From Cyanobacteria bacterium MAG CAR3_bin_5 (GTDB lineage: Bacteria; Cyanobacteriota; Cyanobacteriia; PCC-6307; Cyanobiaceae), in the NCBI GenBank assembly GCA_026709085.1, contig JAPOTR010000006.1, positions 1-64,000 on the forward strand: a stretch of DNA of 64,000 nucleotides, given 5' to 3'. The notes below the pieces were generated by a model, which made no database searches, had not been told where the DNA came from, and saw nothing but the letters and a program-made list of their open reading frames with translations. Of this stretch, positions 8,375 to 17,526 are shown one piece after another. Position numbers and translations under genes: made by a program. Position 1 is the stretch's first letter, and every line of letters begins with the position of its first letter.

Positions 8375-9634
8375 ATGGCTGCATCCCTCGCCTCCGGGGC
8401 TTCGCTCTGCGACGTGCTTGTGGTGGGTGCAGGGCCGGCCGCCCTTTCCATGGCCACGGCATTGGCCCGGCGTCAGCTTACGGTCACTCTCCTGGCGGCC
8501 CAGGATCCCTGGCGGCCCTGGCCCAACACCTACGGCATCTGGGGTCATGAACTGGACGATCTGGATCTGGGGTTTCTACTGGCCCACCGTTGGCGGCGCT
8601 GCTCCAGCGTATTCCTGGGGAAGGAGCACGACCACGGTCTGGATTACGGCCTGATTGACAAGAACGGTCTCCAGGGCTACTGGCGGCAACTGTGCAGCCA
8701 GCACTGCGTCCGTGTTCAGCGGGACGCTGCCGCGGCCATCCGCCACCACCCGGACCACTCCCACGTGCATGGGGCATCAGGACAGACCTACGGCGCCCGC
8801 CTGGTGGTGGATGCCACGGGCCACCAGCCGGTGTTCGTGCAGCGTCCCCGCTGTGTTGCCGTGGCGCAGCAGGCGGCCTACGGGGTGATGGGGCGCTTTT
8901 CCACACCCCCCATCCGGCCCGGCTCCTTCGTGCTGATGGACTACCGCAACGGCCACCTCAGCCCGGAGCAGCAGCAGGAGCCCCCCACCTTCCTCTACGG
9001 CATGGACCTGGGCAACGGCAGCTATTTCGTGGAGGAAACCTCCCTGGCAGCCTACCCTCCCCTCCCCTTTTCCCTCTTGAAACGCCGTCTGGAGCAACGC
9101 CTGGCTTGGCAGGGTTGTGCCGTGGAGCAGGTGCAGGAGGTGGAACAGTGTCTGTTTCCCATGAACCTGCCCCTGCCGGATCGACGGCAGCGGGTGGTGG
9201 GCTTTGGCGGGGCGGCCACCATGGTTCATCCCGCCTCGGGCTACATGCTGGGCTCCCTGTTGCGGCGCGGCCCCGGTCTGGCCGCCGCCATTGTCCAGGC
9301 CCTTCAGGAGGGGCGGCGCGGCGGCGCCCTGAGTCGCGCTGCCTGGGGCAACCTCTGGAGTGACGATCTGGTGCGCCGCCACGGCATCTACCGCTTTGGT
9401 CTGGAGAAGTTGATGGGCCTCGGCAGCAACGACCTGCAAACCTTCTTCCACACCTTCTTCCAGTTGCCCCAACCCCTCTGGAGCGGCTTCCTCGCCAACA
9501 CCCTCCCCCTGGCCAGCCTGACAGGGGCCATGGTGCGGCTTTTTGCGACGGCGCCATGGACCGTTCGCCGCCATCTGCTCCGGCCCCGAGGGCGTGAGTT
9601 GAACCTCCTCCTCACGGGGCTGCTGCTGCGCTGA
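8375..9634 (+). CDS. crtL: Lycopene cyclase (CrtL family)
   Basis: A 419-residue FAD/NAD(P)-dependent carotenoid cyclase. The N-terminal dinucleotide-binding motif is VVGAGPAALSMA (about 17-28), followed by the family motif TYGIWGHELDD and, later, the conserved PMNLPLP and GYMLGSLL segments. The enzyme folds the ends of lycopene into ionone rings during carotenoid synthesis in the membrane. Whether it makes beta or epsilon rings cannot be decided from the sequence alone. It fits with zeta-carotene desaturase at the other end of the window, although the two are far apart. Confidence 0.88.
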   Translation: MAASLASGASLCDVLVVGAGPAALSMATALARRQLTVTLLAAQDPWRPWPNTYGIWGHELDDLDLGFLLAHRWRRCSSVFLGKEHDHGLDYGLIDKNGLQGYWRQLCSQHCVRVQRDAAAAIRHHPDHSHVHGASGQTYGARLVVDATGHQPVFVQRPRCVAVAQQAAYGVMGRFSTPPIRPGSFVLMDYRNGHLSPEQQQEPPTFLYGMDLGNGSYFVEETSLAAYPPLPFSLLKRRLEQRLAWQGCAVEQVQEVEQCLFPMNLPLPDRRQRVVGFGGAATMVHPASGYMLGSLLRRGPGLAAAIVQALQEGRRGGALSRAAWGNLWSDDLVRRHGIYRFGLEKLMGLGSNDLQTFFHTFFQLPQPLWSGFLANTLPLASLTGAMVRLFATAPWTVRRHLLRPRGRELNLLLTGLLLR

Positions 9635-9743
9635 GGTGGGGGCTTTGTACTGATTGGCCCAAGGGCAACAGCCCACGGCGCGCCAAGTGCGGGCCATTCA
9701 GGGGAAGGTCCAACGGTTGGAATTCTTTACCAGGGGCTAAGCG

Positions 9744-10046
9744 GTGCAACCCATGGGGTTGTTATATATCCGTTACAAGACCGTGCTCCCCTACCAGACC
9801 ATGCTTGTGAATCGTCAGGGGCAAGGGGAGCATCAGGGGATCAAGACGGTGACCTATGAGGACGCCATTGCGGTTGCGGTAAGGCTCACCGGCGGCCTTC
9901 AGGAAGTGAACCAGACGGTGATAGCCCATATCATGGCGATTGGGGCAACAGTGGTTGCTGCTGATATTGATTCGGGGTATTCCACCGTTGGACGGATCAG
10001 CTATGGCAGGATTGATTTCCAGGTTCTTGAAGTCAGGATTGGGTGA
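9744..10046 (+). CDS. Hypothetical protein (weak)
   Basis: A 100-residue frame with a GTG start and no recognised domain. Residue use is balanced, with a hydrophobic segment AHIMAIGATVVAADI, and it is the only reasonable frame between crtL and the ankyrin gene. It could be a real small gene or chance; composition gives no strong support. Confidence 0.3.
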   Translation: MQPMGLLYIRYKTVLPYQTMLVNRQGQGEHQGIKTVTYEDAIAVAVRLTGGLQEVNQTVIAHIMAIGATVVAADIDSGYSTVGRISYGRIDFQVLEVRIG

Positions 10047-10066
10047 GGCCTACTATTGAGCCTAGT

Positions 10067-10114
10067 GGTCAGGAAGGGAACCAGGGAAGCGCATAAGACC
10101 TGACAGGGAATAGA
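10067..10114. repeat. Imperfect direct repeat, copy 1, right of the J-domain/ankyrin gene
   Basis: This segment beginning GGTCAGGAAGGGAACCAGG and containing GAAGCGCATA resembles 11881-11944, which starts GGTCAGGAAGAAGGGAGCC and also contains GAAGCGCATA. Alignment by eye needs several small gaps. The second copy is inside the small gene preceding the ankyrin gene. Confidence 0.4.
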
Positions 10115-11656
10115 TCAATCAGGGCATACCCAATGGCCAGTATGGACACTGCCAGGGCCATCCCTCAGGGTCAGCAGCAGGGACCTAAGCCGGCTACTTA
10201 TGCCGTTAAAGGGGCGCGAATCTATATCGTCTTTTTTACTAATACACGCCCCATTATCTAGTAATAGTTTTACTAGTTCAGTACTATTGCTATTTATAGC
10301 AGCAAAGGAGACTAATGACAATTTATTTCCCTTAAAATCAGTGATTATATGATTAGGATCTGCTCCTTTATCAATCAATAATTTTAGTGCTTCATTCCGT
10401 CCTGCTGATTGATGAAGGGATGCTGCAAGCATTGCAAGCATTGATAATTCATTGCCCTCAGAATCAGTGAGTAATTGATTAGGGTCTACTCCCTTGTCAA
10501 GTAGTAATTTTAGTAATTCATTATTCTCGTTCACTAGTGCAAAAGCAACTATTGGTAATTTATGGCCCTGCTCAGTAGTGAATATCTGATTAGGGTCTGC
10601 TCCATTATTTAGAAGTAATAATGTTAATTCTTTATTTTTAGTATTGATAGCTATACGTAAAGATGTACCTAATCCTAAGTTAGGATCTGCTCCATGATCT
10701 AGTAATAGTTTTACTATTTCGGTATTATCTCTATGTACTGCAATATCAAGTACTGATATTTCATCCTCATTATCTGTGATTATATGATTAGGATCTGCCT
10801 CTTTATCAAGTAGTAATTTTATTGCTTCATTTTTTTCTTGATATACTGCATAAGAAAGTATTGATAATTTAACATTCTCAGCACTAGTATATAAGTAATT
10901 AGAGTTTGCTCCATTATCCAATAATAATTTTACTGCTTCATTGTTATTTCTCTCTATTGCAATATAAAGAATTGATCTTTCGTCACCCCCAGAATCAGTG
11001 AGTACCTGATTAGGATCTACATTATCTAGTAATAATTTTAATAACTCAATATCATGATTCTCAAAAGAATGAATTAAGATTTCTTCCACTGTATCGTTTC
11101 TTATTTTGTCTAAGATACTATAACGATCCAATAAAGATTCTGCCTTTTTAACATTATTTTCAAGGATTGCATTAATAAAAACTTCTTCAATATGGTCACA
11201 GTTTGTACCTATGACACATGATATAGGAATGATTACATTATTATAGAATACTCTGATGAGAAAAAAGGACAGTACTAGAAGGACTAGTAGGGTTATGCAA
11301 CCACATCCCTGTTGTTGCTTCTTTGTTTTTGTTCTAGATTCTGCCTCATGTTGACTTTTGGACCCGTCATTGCTTCCTTGGGACTCCTTACCTGTGGGAG
11401 TTTCCTTTTCTCCATTTTCTCCACTTTCAAGATATTTATTATAGTGTTCACGTTTTTCAGGACAACTAAGGACTTGATAAGCATAATTAATTGTCTTAAA
11501 TCTTCCTTCAGTTCCGGCATCTTTATTAACATCAGGATGATATTTTATTGATAAATTACGATAAGCTGTTTTAATCTCATCTTGTGTGGCATTCTTATTA
11601 ATGCCTAAAAGAAGATAAAGGTCGTAATCATAGCCGGAAAGATCATAGTTATTCAT
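10115..11656 (-). CDS. J-domain, transmembrane, ankyrin-repeat protein
   Basis: A 513-residue protein of three parts. Residues about 9-75 are a J domain with the HPD motif (SIKYHPDVNKD), which in this family stimulates Hsp70 ATPase. A charged linker leads to a hydrophobic helix at about 120-140 (ITLLVLLVLSFFLI) preceded by Cys-Gly-Cys. Residues about 165-490 hold about eight ankyrin-like repeats, each ending in a variant of LLLDNGADPN. The likely topology puts the J domain and the ankyrin array on opposite sides of a membrane. The gene is strongly AT-rich relative to its neighbours, so transfer is likely. Ankyrin proteins of sponge symbionts are known to influence phagocytosis, but a host role here is inference. 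The start overlaps the preceding gene's stop (ATGA). Confidence 0.85.
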   Translation of the reverse strand: MNNYDLSGYDYDLYLLLGINKNATQDEIKTAYRNLSIKYHPDVNKDAGTEGRFKTINYAYQVLSCPEKREHYNKYLESGENGEKETPTGKESQGSNDGSKSQHEAESRTKTKKQQQGCGCITLLVLLVLSFFLIRVFYNNVIIPISCVIGTNCDHIEEVFINAILENNVKKAESLLDRYSILDKIRNDTVEEILIHSFENHDIELLKLLLDNVDPNQVLTDSGGDERSILYIAIERNNNEAVKLLLDNGANSNYLYTSAENVKLSILSYAVYQEKNEAIKLLLDKEADPNHIITDNEDEISVLDIAVHRDNTEIVKLLLDHGADPNLGLGTSLRIAINTKNKELTLLLLNNGADPNQIFTTEQGHKLPIVAFALVNENNELLKLLLDKGVDPNQLLTDSEGNELSMLAMLAASLHQSAGRNEALKLLIDKGADPNHIITDFKGNKLSLVSFAAINSNSTELVKLLLDNGACISKKDDIDSRPFNGISSRLRSLLLTLRDGPGSVHTGHWVCPD

Positions 11657-12036
11657 GCAGATATTCCTCCGACAGAGATACCTTCAAACCGGGGAACCGT
11701 GACTTGGGGGATGGAGACCGTAGGTTTTCCAAACAGGGACATCCGGCCTTCCTGCTGATCCAGGGAAGCCCCCTGGTTGGCTTCCTCTTGGTCTTGCTCC
11801 TTACTGACTTCTTGGGACTGCTGATCCGGGGAAGCCCCTTGCTGGCCTAAAGAAGGTTCTATCCCAAGGACAGGCAGAAAGGTCAGGAAGAAGGGAGCCA
11901 GGAAAGGGAAGCGCATAGGATAGGGCCAAGGGGGAAATAGAGATAATTGTAGCAGGAAGTTGTCTTGTGGCCAGGGGAACGGGTAAATGTTAAGAAAATT
12001 AACAACATGAGAAAAGGGATCATGCTTGACGATCAT
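11653..12036 (-). CDS. Hypothetical protein coupled to the ankyrin gene
   Basis: A 127-residue protein, not recognised. The N-terminal half is hydrophobic and rich in Phe, Pro and Leu (FPFLAPFFLTFLPVLG), then a Gln/Glu/Ser-rich stretch with two copies of a QGAS-DQQ motif, then GKPTVSIPQVTVPRF. Its TGA overlaps the ATG of the J-domain/ankyrin gene in an ATGA, which supports translation of both from one message. The hydrophobic segment could be a signal or membrane helix. Confidence 0.5.
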   Translation of the reverse strand: MIVKHDPFSHVVNFLNIYPFPWPQDNFLLQLSLFPPWPYPMRFPFLAPFFLTFLPVLGIEPSLGQQGASPDQQSQEVSKEQDQEEANQGASLDQQEGRMSLFGKPTVSIPQVTVPRFEGISVGGISA

Positions 12037-12072
12037 TTATGATTAGAAGATGGATGCCCTTTTCTTTTGAGC

Positions 12073-12417
12073 ATGGCCACTTCCCCCGCTCCTTCCTCAA
12101 AATCCGATAGAGAAGAATTGCGCAACAGAATTGGATCTGTACATGATACCATAAATAAATTGCAGATTCACTATATTCTTGTTAATTTATATCGACATAG
12201 CGATATATCCGGTGAAGACGTGAGACTTATACAAGAAAACCTGAAACCTTCGGTGCGTCAGGACGACCATAGCCTTGACCTGGATGGGCCAACAAATGTG
12301 GGGGAAGATATGATGCTTGAGATTGCATTGACAGATTGGCAGTTGGCAAAGGATATATTACAAGAGAAAATAGACGACTTGTTATTGGAAGACAAGGAAG
12401 ATAATAGAAACGATTGA
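12073..12417 (+). CDS. Hypothetical acidic helical protein
   Basis: A 114-residue protein with no recognised domain. It is charged and probably helical, with a segment DREELRNRIGSVHDTINKLQ and an acidic C-terminal helix ILQEKIDDLLLEDKEDN. The ATG at 12073 is chosen over a TTG two codons upstream. It is divergent from the minus-strand pair at 11653-12036 with 36 bp between starts. Base composition is lower in GC than core genes. Confidence 0.5.
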   Translation: MATSPAPSSKSDREELRNRIGSVHDTINKLQIHYILVNLYRHSDISGEDVRLIQENLKPSVRQDDHSLDLDGPTNVGEDMMLEIALTDWQLAKDILQEKIDDLLLEDKEDNRND

Positions 12418-12520
12418 AGGCCGCCAGCGCCGCGCCGTGGCCCCTGAACGGTTGCCCCTTGGCGCGGTCTCTGCTGTTGGCCCTGGACCTTTGTAGGATT
12501 GTTTCTCTGAATCCCCTTCC

Positions 12521-12820
12521 ATGCCCCAACTTGAGAGAGCGCCCTGGTTTCCGCCCCGTGGCCTTGACGCCCAGCTCAAGGTCCTGAACGATCTTGATCC
12601 AAGGATTGTGGGTTCAGGAAGATTTCAGTTTGATCTTGATCTGGCCAGGAGTCTTGTCAAAGCTATTATTACAAATAGTGGAAACAGCAAAGACTACGAT
12701 AAAGATTTCATGGAATTATATTGTAAAATTATTAACAGTTACAACCGCTATGTGAGTGCTTTCAATCGAGGGCACCCCCCGGAAACTTGCAACCCCTCAA
12801 AAGATCACGTTCCCTTTTGA
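12521..12820 (+). CDS. Hypothetical protein
   Basis: A 99-residue protein, not recognised. Its middle part (FDLDLARSLVKAIITNSGNS) looks like real helical protein, and the AT-rich third-position use in the second half resembles the preceding gene. It lies on the same strand about 100 bp after that gene. Confidence 0.45.
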   Translation: MPQLERAPWFPPRGLDAQLKVLNDLDPRIVGSGRFQFDLDLARSLVKAIITNSGNSKDYDKDFMELYCKIINSYNRYVSAFNRGHPPETCNPSKDHVPF

Positions 12821-12917
12821 GGGACCATCCGGGTGCGCCGTGGCCTTCCCCTGGTTCCCCTCACCAGTCATGGGAGACACCAACCCTGTCCAATGGCGTG
12901 GCAGAGCATGGGGGCTT

Positions 12918-13685
12918 TCACTGCTGTGGAGTTGATGGCCTCCTGATGCGCACACTACTCCTGCGGGCAACTCGCTCAAGGCGCTCCTTGAAGTACTGAA
13001 GGAATACCTGATTTTCAGAGTAGGCGGCTGGGTCGGCCCAGTAGGCTTCCAGACGTCCCACCAATCCAGCGATCCAATCCGCTGCTTGCATTGTTTGATA
13101 GCGGTGGCTTTCCACCTGGAACAGCGGCTCAATAAGATGACGCCTCGGTTCATCACCTCCATACATAGCCTGTGAAACCCTGGTGATCAGTTCTGGCCGT
13201 TGCTCGTGCTGGTCGAGAATCAAGATGAAATCTTCAGGCGGATTGCAGTCACGTTCACAGAATTGATCAATACGCTTGATGGCCTCGGCAAGAACCGCTT
13301 CGTAGAGTTTATCTGGCCTATGGTCACCTAGCGGCTTGGTCTTGTGCATCCCGACATAGAAAACAAAGCCGCCGATCTCATTGATTCGATTGAACAGGCG
13401 GTTCGTGAAACGTCTGAGTTCTGGATATTTACGCACATTCCTCACTGTGTAAAGGCTGGAGCCCTTCTTTTCCCACTGAGCCGGGTGTTTGCTGTCCCGG
13501 TTGATCTCCCACTGGAGAAGCTGGCATTTACGTTGGAAAAACCAGGTGCCAAACTCACGCACGCGCTTGGAGGACAAGACGAGACCCGCCAGGCCGAACA
13601 CTGGACTTTGATGGTATTTGGGGTCTTCCTTGCTGATATAGGGACCAATGTGGCCAAATTCGTCGAGGTACGCAAAGTAGGTCAT
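12918..13685 (-). CDS. DUF3800 domain protein
   Basis: A 255-residue protein with the DUF3800 signature: an N-terminal acidic motif AYLDEFGHIG, a central FILILDQHEQRP strand, and the C-terminal QAADWIAGLVGR motif. DUF3800 proteins are predicted to have an RNase H-like fold and are common in mobile and defence-rich regions; their activity is not established. The usual motif is Y-x-D-E-S/T-G; here it reads YLDEFG. The ATG at 13685 is the only plausible start. A hairpin lies just upstream. Confidence 0.82.
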   Translation of the reverse strand: MTYFAYLDEFGHIGPYISKEDPKYHQSPVFGLAGLVLSSKRVREFGTWFFQRKCQLLQWEINRDSKHPAQWEKKGSSLYTVRNVRKYPELRRFTNRLFNRINEIGGFVFYVGMHKTKPLGDHRPDKLYEAVLAEAIKRIDQFCERDCNPPEDFILILDQHEQRPELITRVSQAMYGGDEPRRHLIEPLFQVESHRYQTMQAADWIAGLVGRLEAYWADPAAYSENQVFLQYFKERLERVARRSSVRIRRPSTPQQ

Positions 13686-13724
13686 AGAAGGTCATAGAAC
13701 CGGACTGCCCCAAAAAACACGAAA

Positions 13725-13747
13725 GCCCGTGCTACAAAGGCACGGGC
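13725..13747 (-). terminator. Hairpin followed by T-rich run, minus strand
   Basis: An 8-bp perfect stem (GCCCGTGC at 13725-13732 with GCACGGGC at 13740-13747) and a 7-base loop. Read on the minus strand it is followed by TTTCGTGTTTTTT, the pattern of an intrinsic terminator. No minus-strand gene ends just before it, so it could insulate the DUF3800 gene from upstream transcription or be the end of a lost gene or small RNA. Confidence 0.55.
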
Positions 13748-13749
13748 CT

Positions 13750-14126
13750 CGGAAAGAGGGCAAGTACAACTTAAGCAACTTGCGTCTCACCATCACCATG
13801 ACTGATTTCCCCAGAGCTGTCAAGTGGGAGCCAGATTCCCCTTTGTCGACTGAGGATGCGGTGAATGGTGGTCAATGCCAGGCCGGTTTGTTCTTGGAGA
13901 GCTTGCAACCGCCAGACAGCCTTGAGCTACGGCCCGTGCTGGGATCATGTCCATCAAGAAAGCAGTGACCACCTGCCTTCTCGCCCTCACCAGTCACGGG
14001 AGCACCAATGCAAACGTTCTGCTGGGGGCTGTGCATCATCACGGCGATCATAGGCAGGCGATCCCCTTGTGACGCCGCCATGGGGGACCGTGCAGGGCCT
14101 CCCTTCATCTCCCCCCCTCACCCTAG
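13750..14126. other. Stretch without a convincing gene
   Basis: Between the hairpin and the first direct repeat I see only short frames on both strands, none resembling a family. The CCTCACCAGTCA(T/C)GGGAG phrase occurs here near 13986 and also near 12858, so part of the stretch is made of small dispersed repeats. Confidence 0.4.
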
Positions 14127-14334
14127 AAACCGAGCCAGCAGCTTTTGATGGCAGCGGTTCCGTTGTCGGCGCTGCGCCAGCCGCGCCGGTGAGAGGCGCC
14201 ACCGCCTAGCCCGCTCCCATGTATTCGGCAGGGGGACCAGACCGTCGGCATCCGCCAGGTTGGTGGATGGGATGGCCATGGCGGGGCTGCGGCGTCTACT
14301 TCGGGATCATAGCTGAGGGCTAGGAGGGGCCGAT
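14127..14334. repeat. Direct repeat (about 208 bp), copy 1
   Basis: Nearly identical to 14819-15025, offset about 692 bases, with a handful of substitutions and one single-base indel. The minus-strand translation of both copies contains ASHR-GWRSADNGTAAIK, which faintly recalls the C-terminal end of formylglycine-generating-enzyme (sulfatase-modifying) domains, so the repeat may be a duplicated gene relic. That family resemblance is uncertain. Confidence 0.85.
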
Positions 14335-14738
14335 TCACATCTAAACTTCATATCATAAAATGCTCTATCACTGATTTCTCCTTGCTGATGATAGTAAATG
14401 ATGAGGCGGATCAAGTCGTTTTGACGCTGCTCTAATGTTTCTCGCCGTGTCCTGGTCCTGCTAGCCCGGCCCGGCTTGTAGATGCCTGACGAGGGATCGA
14501 CAACTTCAAAATCGGCATCAAGAATCATCTTTCCTAACCCCAGTTTGCGGAACACTTCAAAGCAGTCCTCGTGCCACATCCATCTGCCGGCAACTTTTTT
14601 GCGGAAAGCCTCGACTTCAGGCCATTCTCTGGCATATCTGGTGACAGTACTTTCTGATCTGTCAATTCTTCTGGCCACATCTCTTGTGGTAAATATAAAG
14701 TTTCTACGATCTTCATCAACCCAGCGGGAGCTAGACAT
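14307..14738 (-). CDS. Helix-turn-helix protein lying between direct repeats
   Basis: A 143-residue protein. Residues about 15-60 look like a MerR/excisionase or homeodomain-like HTH (FTTRDVARRIDRSESTVTRY). The middle is basic (RASRTRTRRET), and the C-terminus (about 110-130) is YYHQQGEISDRAFYDM. The last ten codons run into direct-repeat copy 1, so the stop codon is supplied by repeat DNA. The gene is lower in GC than the flanking repeats, which suggests an inserted cassette. A DNA-binding role is inferred from the fold pattern; the target is unknown. Confidence 0.6.
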   Translation of the reverse strand: MSSSRWVDEDRRNFIFTTRDVARRIDRSESTVTRYAREWPEVEAFRKKVAGRWMWHEDCFEVFRKLGLGKMILDADFEVVDPSSGIYKPGRASRTRTRRETLEQRQNDLIRLIIYYHQQGEISDRAFYDMKFRCESAPPSPQL

Positions 14739-14818
14739 ACGATGGCACCTGACTGTTAGGAACTATCATCTTTGCATCCCCAGCAACTGATGCAGATCCT
14801 TCATCATTCTCACTTTAC

Positions 14819-15025
14819 AAACCGAGATAGAAGCCTTTGATGGCAGCGGTTCCGTTGTCGGCGCTACGCCAGCCGGGCCGGTGAGAGGCGCCACCGCCTA
14901 GCCCGCTCCCATGCATTCGGCAGGGGGACCAGACCGTCGGCATCCGCCAGGTTGGTGGATGGAATGGCCAGGGCGGGGCTGCGGCGTCCACTTCGGGATC
15001 ATAGCTGAGGGCCAGGAGGGGCCGA
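14819..15025. repeat. Direct repeat (about 208 bp), copy 2
   Basis: Second copy of the 14127-14334 repeat. Together the two enclose the HTH gene and about 480 bases of low-GC DNA. Confidence 0.85.
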
Positions 15026-15280
15026 TCCACCATGGATTCTACCGTGTTGGCCAACAGGATAAACAGCGCCACTGGCCCAGCTTCAACCCCTCCCACCATA
15101 GTGGAGGCCTTCCATGGTGGGGTAAGGGAGAAGAAAGCAGCCAGGCCATGGCGTCAGGACCAATGCCGATGGCCCGGCGCTTGCTGCTGGTGGCTGCCCT
15201 GGTGACTCATCGCAATGGATTCCCGCTTCGGCACGAATGACAAAGAAGAGGCGGGAAGGATGAAGGAGGCGCGGAAACCC
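15026..15280. other. Intergenic stretch before ctaB's 3' end
   Basis: No convincing gene. It contains GGATTCCCGCTTCGGCACGA near 15219, a phrase like the common dispersed 'attcccgc...gggaatga' repeats; a relative occurs near 34298 (CCTGCTTTCGTGGGAATGA). Confidence 0.35.
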
Positions 15281-16489
15281 TCACAAGCCAACCAGGAGCC
15301 CTGTGGACCAATGCTCCAGCAGGTGCAGCGCCTGCTGGTCCAACAGGGTGGCGGCCCCACTGCGGGACCACAGGATCAGTCCGCAGATGCCGAAGAGATA
15401 GAGGATGGAAAACCGGAACAGGCTGGTGGCCCGCTGCCGATCCTCCGGCAGCCGCCGGAGTGCGCCGCTGAGTTGAAGCAGACGTCCGTTGAGAGGCAGC
15501 ACCAGCAGGCCGTACAGGACCCCGCCACTGGGCAACAGGGCCATGCCCGCCAGACTGGCCACAGCCGTCAGCCTGGCGTAGTGGCCGATGGCGCGGCTGG
15601 TGAACAGGGCCCCTTTCACCACGGGCAGCATGGGGATGCCCACCGAGGCGTAGTCATCCTTCAGGAGCAGCGCCAGGGCCCAGAAGTGGGCTGGGGTCCA
15701 GACCATCACCAGGCCAAACAACCACCAGCCCCCAAGGCCGACGTGGCCGGCCGCGGCTGCGGCTCCCACCAGGGGCGGAATGGCGCCCGCCACCCCGCCA
15801 ATGACAATGTTGCGGCTGGTGCGGGGCTTGAGCACAACGGTGTACAGCAACACGTAGCTGCACAGACCCAGTAGCGAGAGTCCGGCGGCCAGGGAGTTCA
15901 CCCCTGCCGCCAGCACCATGGCCGCCGCCATGGTGAGGCTGACGGCCAGGAGAAGCGCTGTCCGTGCGGATAGGCGCCCCGACGGCAGCGCCCGCCCCGC
16001 AGTGCGCGCCATGCGCCCATCCAGTTCCTGCTCCCAGAGGCAGTTGAGCACACCGGCCGCTGCTGCGGCCAGGGCGCCGCCCCCAAGAGTGCAGGCAAGC
16101 CGGGGGGCGGGCAAGGGCCAGGATTCCGACAGGGCCATGCCCCCCAACGTAGTGGCCAGCAGCAAGGGGATCAGCCGGGGTTTGGCAACCTCCAGCCAGG
16201 GGGGCAGGCGCAGATGCCGGCGACTGGGCACAACAGCATCACGCCCGGAGAGGGTGATGGCGGCCCGGTTGACTTCCTCCCGAGCCTGCGAGAGGGAGGA
16301 TTCCTTCCCGGACTTGGCAGATGCCTTATCCCTCAGGCGGGCTCCTGCTTCATGGTCGAGGGCGGGCGAACTCGTCTTGCCTTCAGATCCACAGGCGGTT
16401 GTACGTCTCCGCAAGTCCTGTGGCGGCGGCTCGGTCATAGCACAATGCCCTGAATGGTGGGGCTTGTGTCCCTGGACAGCCATGGTCAT
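15281..16489 (-). CDS. ctaB: Protoheme IX farnesyltransferase (heme O synthase)
   Basis: An integral membrane UbiA-type prenyltransferase. The core (from [20 protein letters not shown]) carries the substrate motif [15 protein letters not shown] and the second Asp motif LLLKDDYAS, with several transmembrane helices. It farnesylates protoheme to heme O for cytochrome oxidase. The ATG at 16489 overlaps the ctaA stop in an ATGA, which supports coupling and gives 402 residues; an ATG at 16438 gives 385. Either way the first 70 or so residues are a charged, unconserved extension compared with the usual roughly 300-330 residues. The frame is open much further upstream, inside ctaA, but that part is a shadow. 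Confidence 0.9.
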   Translation of the reverse strand: MTMAVQGHKPHHSGHCAMTEPPPQDLRRRTTACGSEGKTSSPALDHEAGARLRDKASAKSGKESSLSQAREEVNRAAITLSGRDAVVPSRRHLRLPPWLEVAKPRLIPLLLATTLGGMALSESWPLPAPRLACTLGGGALAAAAAGVLNCLWEQELDGRMARTAGRALPSGRLSARTALLLAVSLTMAAAMVLAAGVNSLAAGLSLLGLCSYVLLYTVVLKPRTSRNIVIGGVAGAIPPLVGAAAAAGHVGLGGWWLFGLVMVWTPAHFWALALLLKDDYASVGIPMLPVVKGALFTSRAIGHYARLTAVASLAGMALLPSGGVLYGLLVLPLNGRLLQLSGALRRLPEDRQRATSLFRFSILYLFGICGLILWSRSGAATLLDQQALHLLEHWSTGLLVGL

Positions 16490-17394
16490 GGGGATGAGGG
16501 CAGAGGATGGAGAAGACCGGCCAGGCTGGTCAGCACACTCAGCAGCAGGGCGGCGCCCAGTTGGTGGGCAATGGTCACCAGCGGTTGGGACAGGTGCAGG
16601 TGCAGGGTGAGCAACCCCAGACCAGCCTGCAGCAACACCAGGAGGCCGGCGGCAAAGGCCAGGTGGCGGGCGGGATGGGGCCAAGCGGCGGCAGCGGCCT
16701 TGAGGGGCAACGCCACAACGGCCAGCAGCGCAGCGCCGGCCAGCAGGCGATGGGTCGTGAGCCAGTGGCAGCCCTGCAGCAATTGCAGGCAGCGGCCCGT
16801 GGCCCACTGACTGGCCAGCACCCCCCCCAGAACACATTGGAGATAGACCAGCAGGGCCGCCGTGGTCGGCCACCAGCGCCAAGGCCCCGTCAGGGCGCCG
16901 TCCCTATGGAGCGGCAGGGGTTCCAGTGTCAGCCGCAGCCGTTGCCGCAGCAGGCTCAGCAGGGCCACCAGCAACAGACCCGTGGCCAGATGGGCGGTGA
17001 CAATGTCAAAACGCAGCAACCGGGTCACCGTCAGGGCGCCGAGGGCAACTTGCACCCCTACCAGCACCATGGCCGTGGTGGCCAGGGTGGTCACGGCCGG
17101 GGGCAGGCGCTGACGTTGCCCCCAACTGAGGGCGGTCAGCAGCAGCAGCCCCAAACCCACCAGAGCGGCATCCAGGCGATGGAACCATTCCAGGAAGACC
17201 CGGATGTTCATCTCTGCTGTGGGCAGAACGCTGCCGTAACAGAGGGGCCAGTCCGGGCAGGCCAGACCGGCTTCCATCACCCGTGTGGCGCCGCCTAGCG
17301 TCACCAGGGCCACCAGGGCCACCACCAGATGGGTGCTCAGCAGCAGTGGCGCCCTGTGGAGAGGCGGCGGCGCCAGACCAGCGGAACTGGACAC
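16486..17394 (-). CDS. ctaA: Heme A synthase (COX15/CtaA family)
   Basis: A 302-residue membrane protein with about eight helices. Signatures are [19 protein letters not shown] near the N-terminus, the heme-ligand region [18 protein letters not shown], and later [10 protein letters not shown] and [10 protein letters not shown]. It oxidises the heme O methyl group to give heme A. The start is GTG at 17394. It is translationally coupled to ctaB and divergent from ctaC, with 132 bp between starts that must hold both promoters. Confidence 0.92.
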   Translation of the reverse strand: MSSSAGLAPPPLHRAPLLLSTHLVVALVALVTLGGATRVMEAGLACPDWPLCYGSVLPTAEMNIRVFLEWFHRLDAALVGLGLLLLTALSWGQRQRLPPAVTTLATTAMVLVGVQVALGALTVTRLLRFDIVTAHLATGLLLVALLSLLRQRLRLTLEPLPLHRDGALTGPWRWWPTTAALLVYLQCVLGGVLASQWATGRCLQLLQGCHWLTTHRLLAGAALLAVVALPLKAAAAAWPHPARHLAFAAGLLVLLQAGLGLLTLHLHLSQPLVTIAHQLGAALLLSVLTSLAGLLHPLPSSP

Positions 17395-17526
17395 AATCGG
17401 GTCACAAACGGTTACACGCTAGCCAGGTAAGTCAAATCACCCATGCCCGGCGCCGCTTTTTTAGATTCCCATTAGAAATTCATGGGCAACCATCCATACG
17501 CTGAAGGCGCGTAACAGGCGCGCACC

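Noticed and set aside
16490-16882. Upstream extension of the ctaB frame
   Set aside because: It lies wholly inside ctaA in another frame and has no family-like sequence; ctaB starts at 16489 or 16438.
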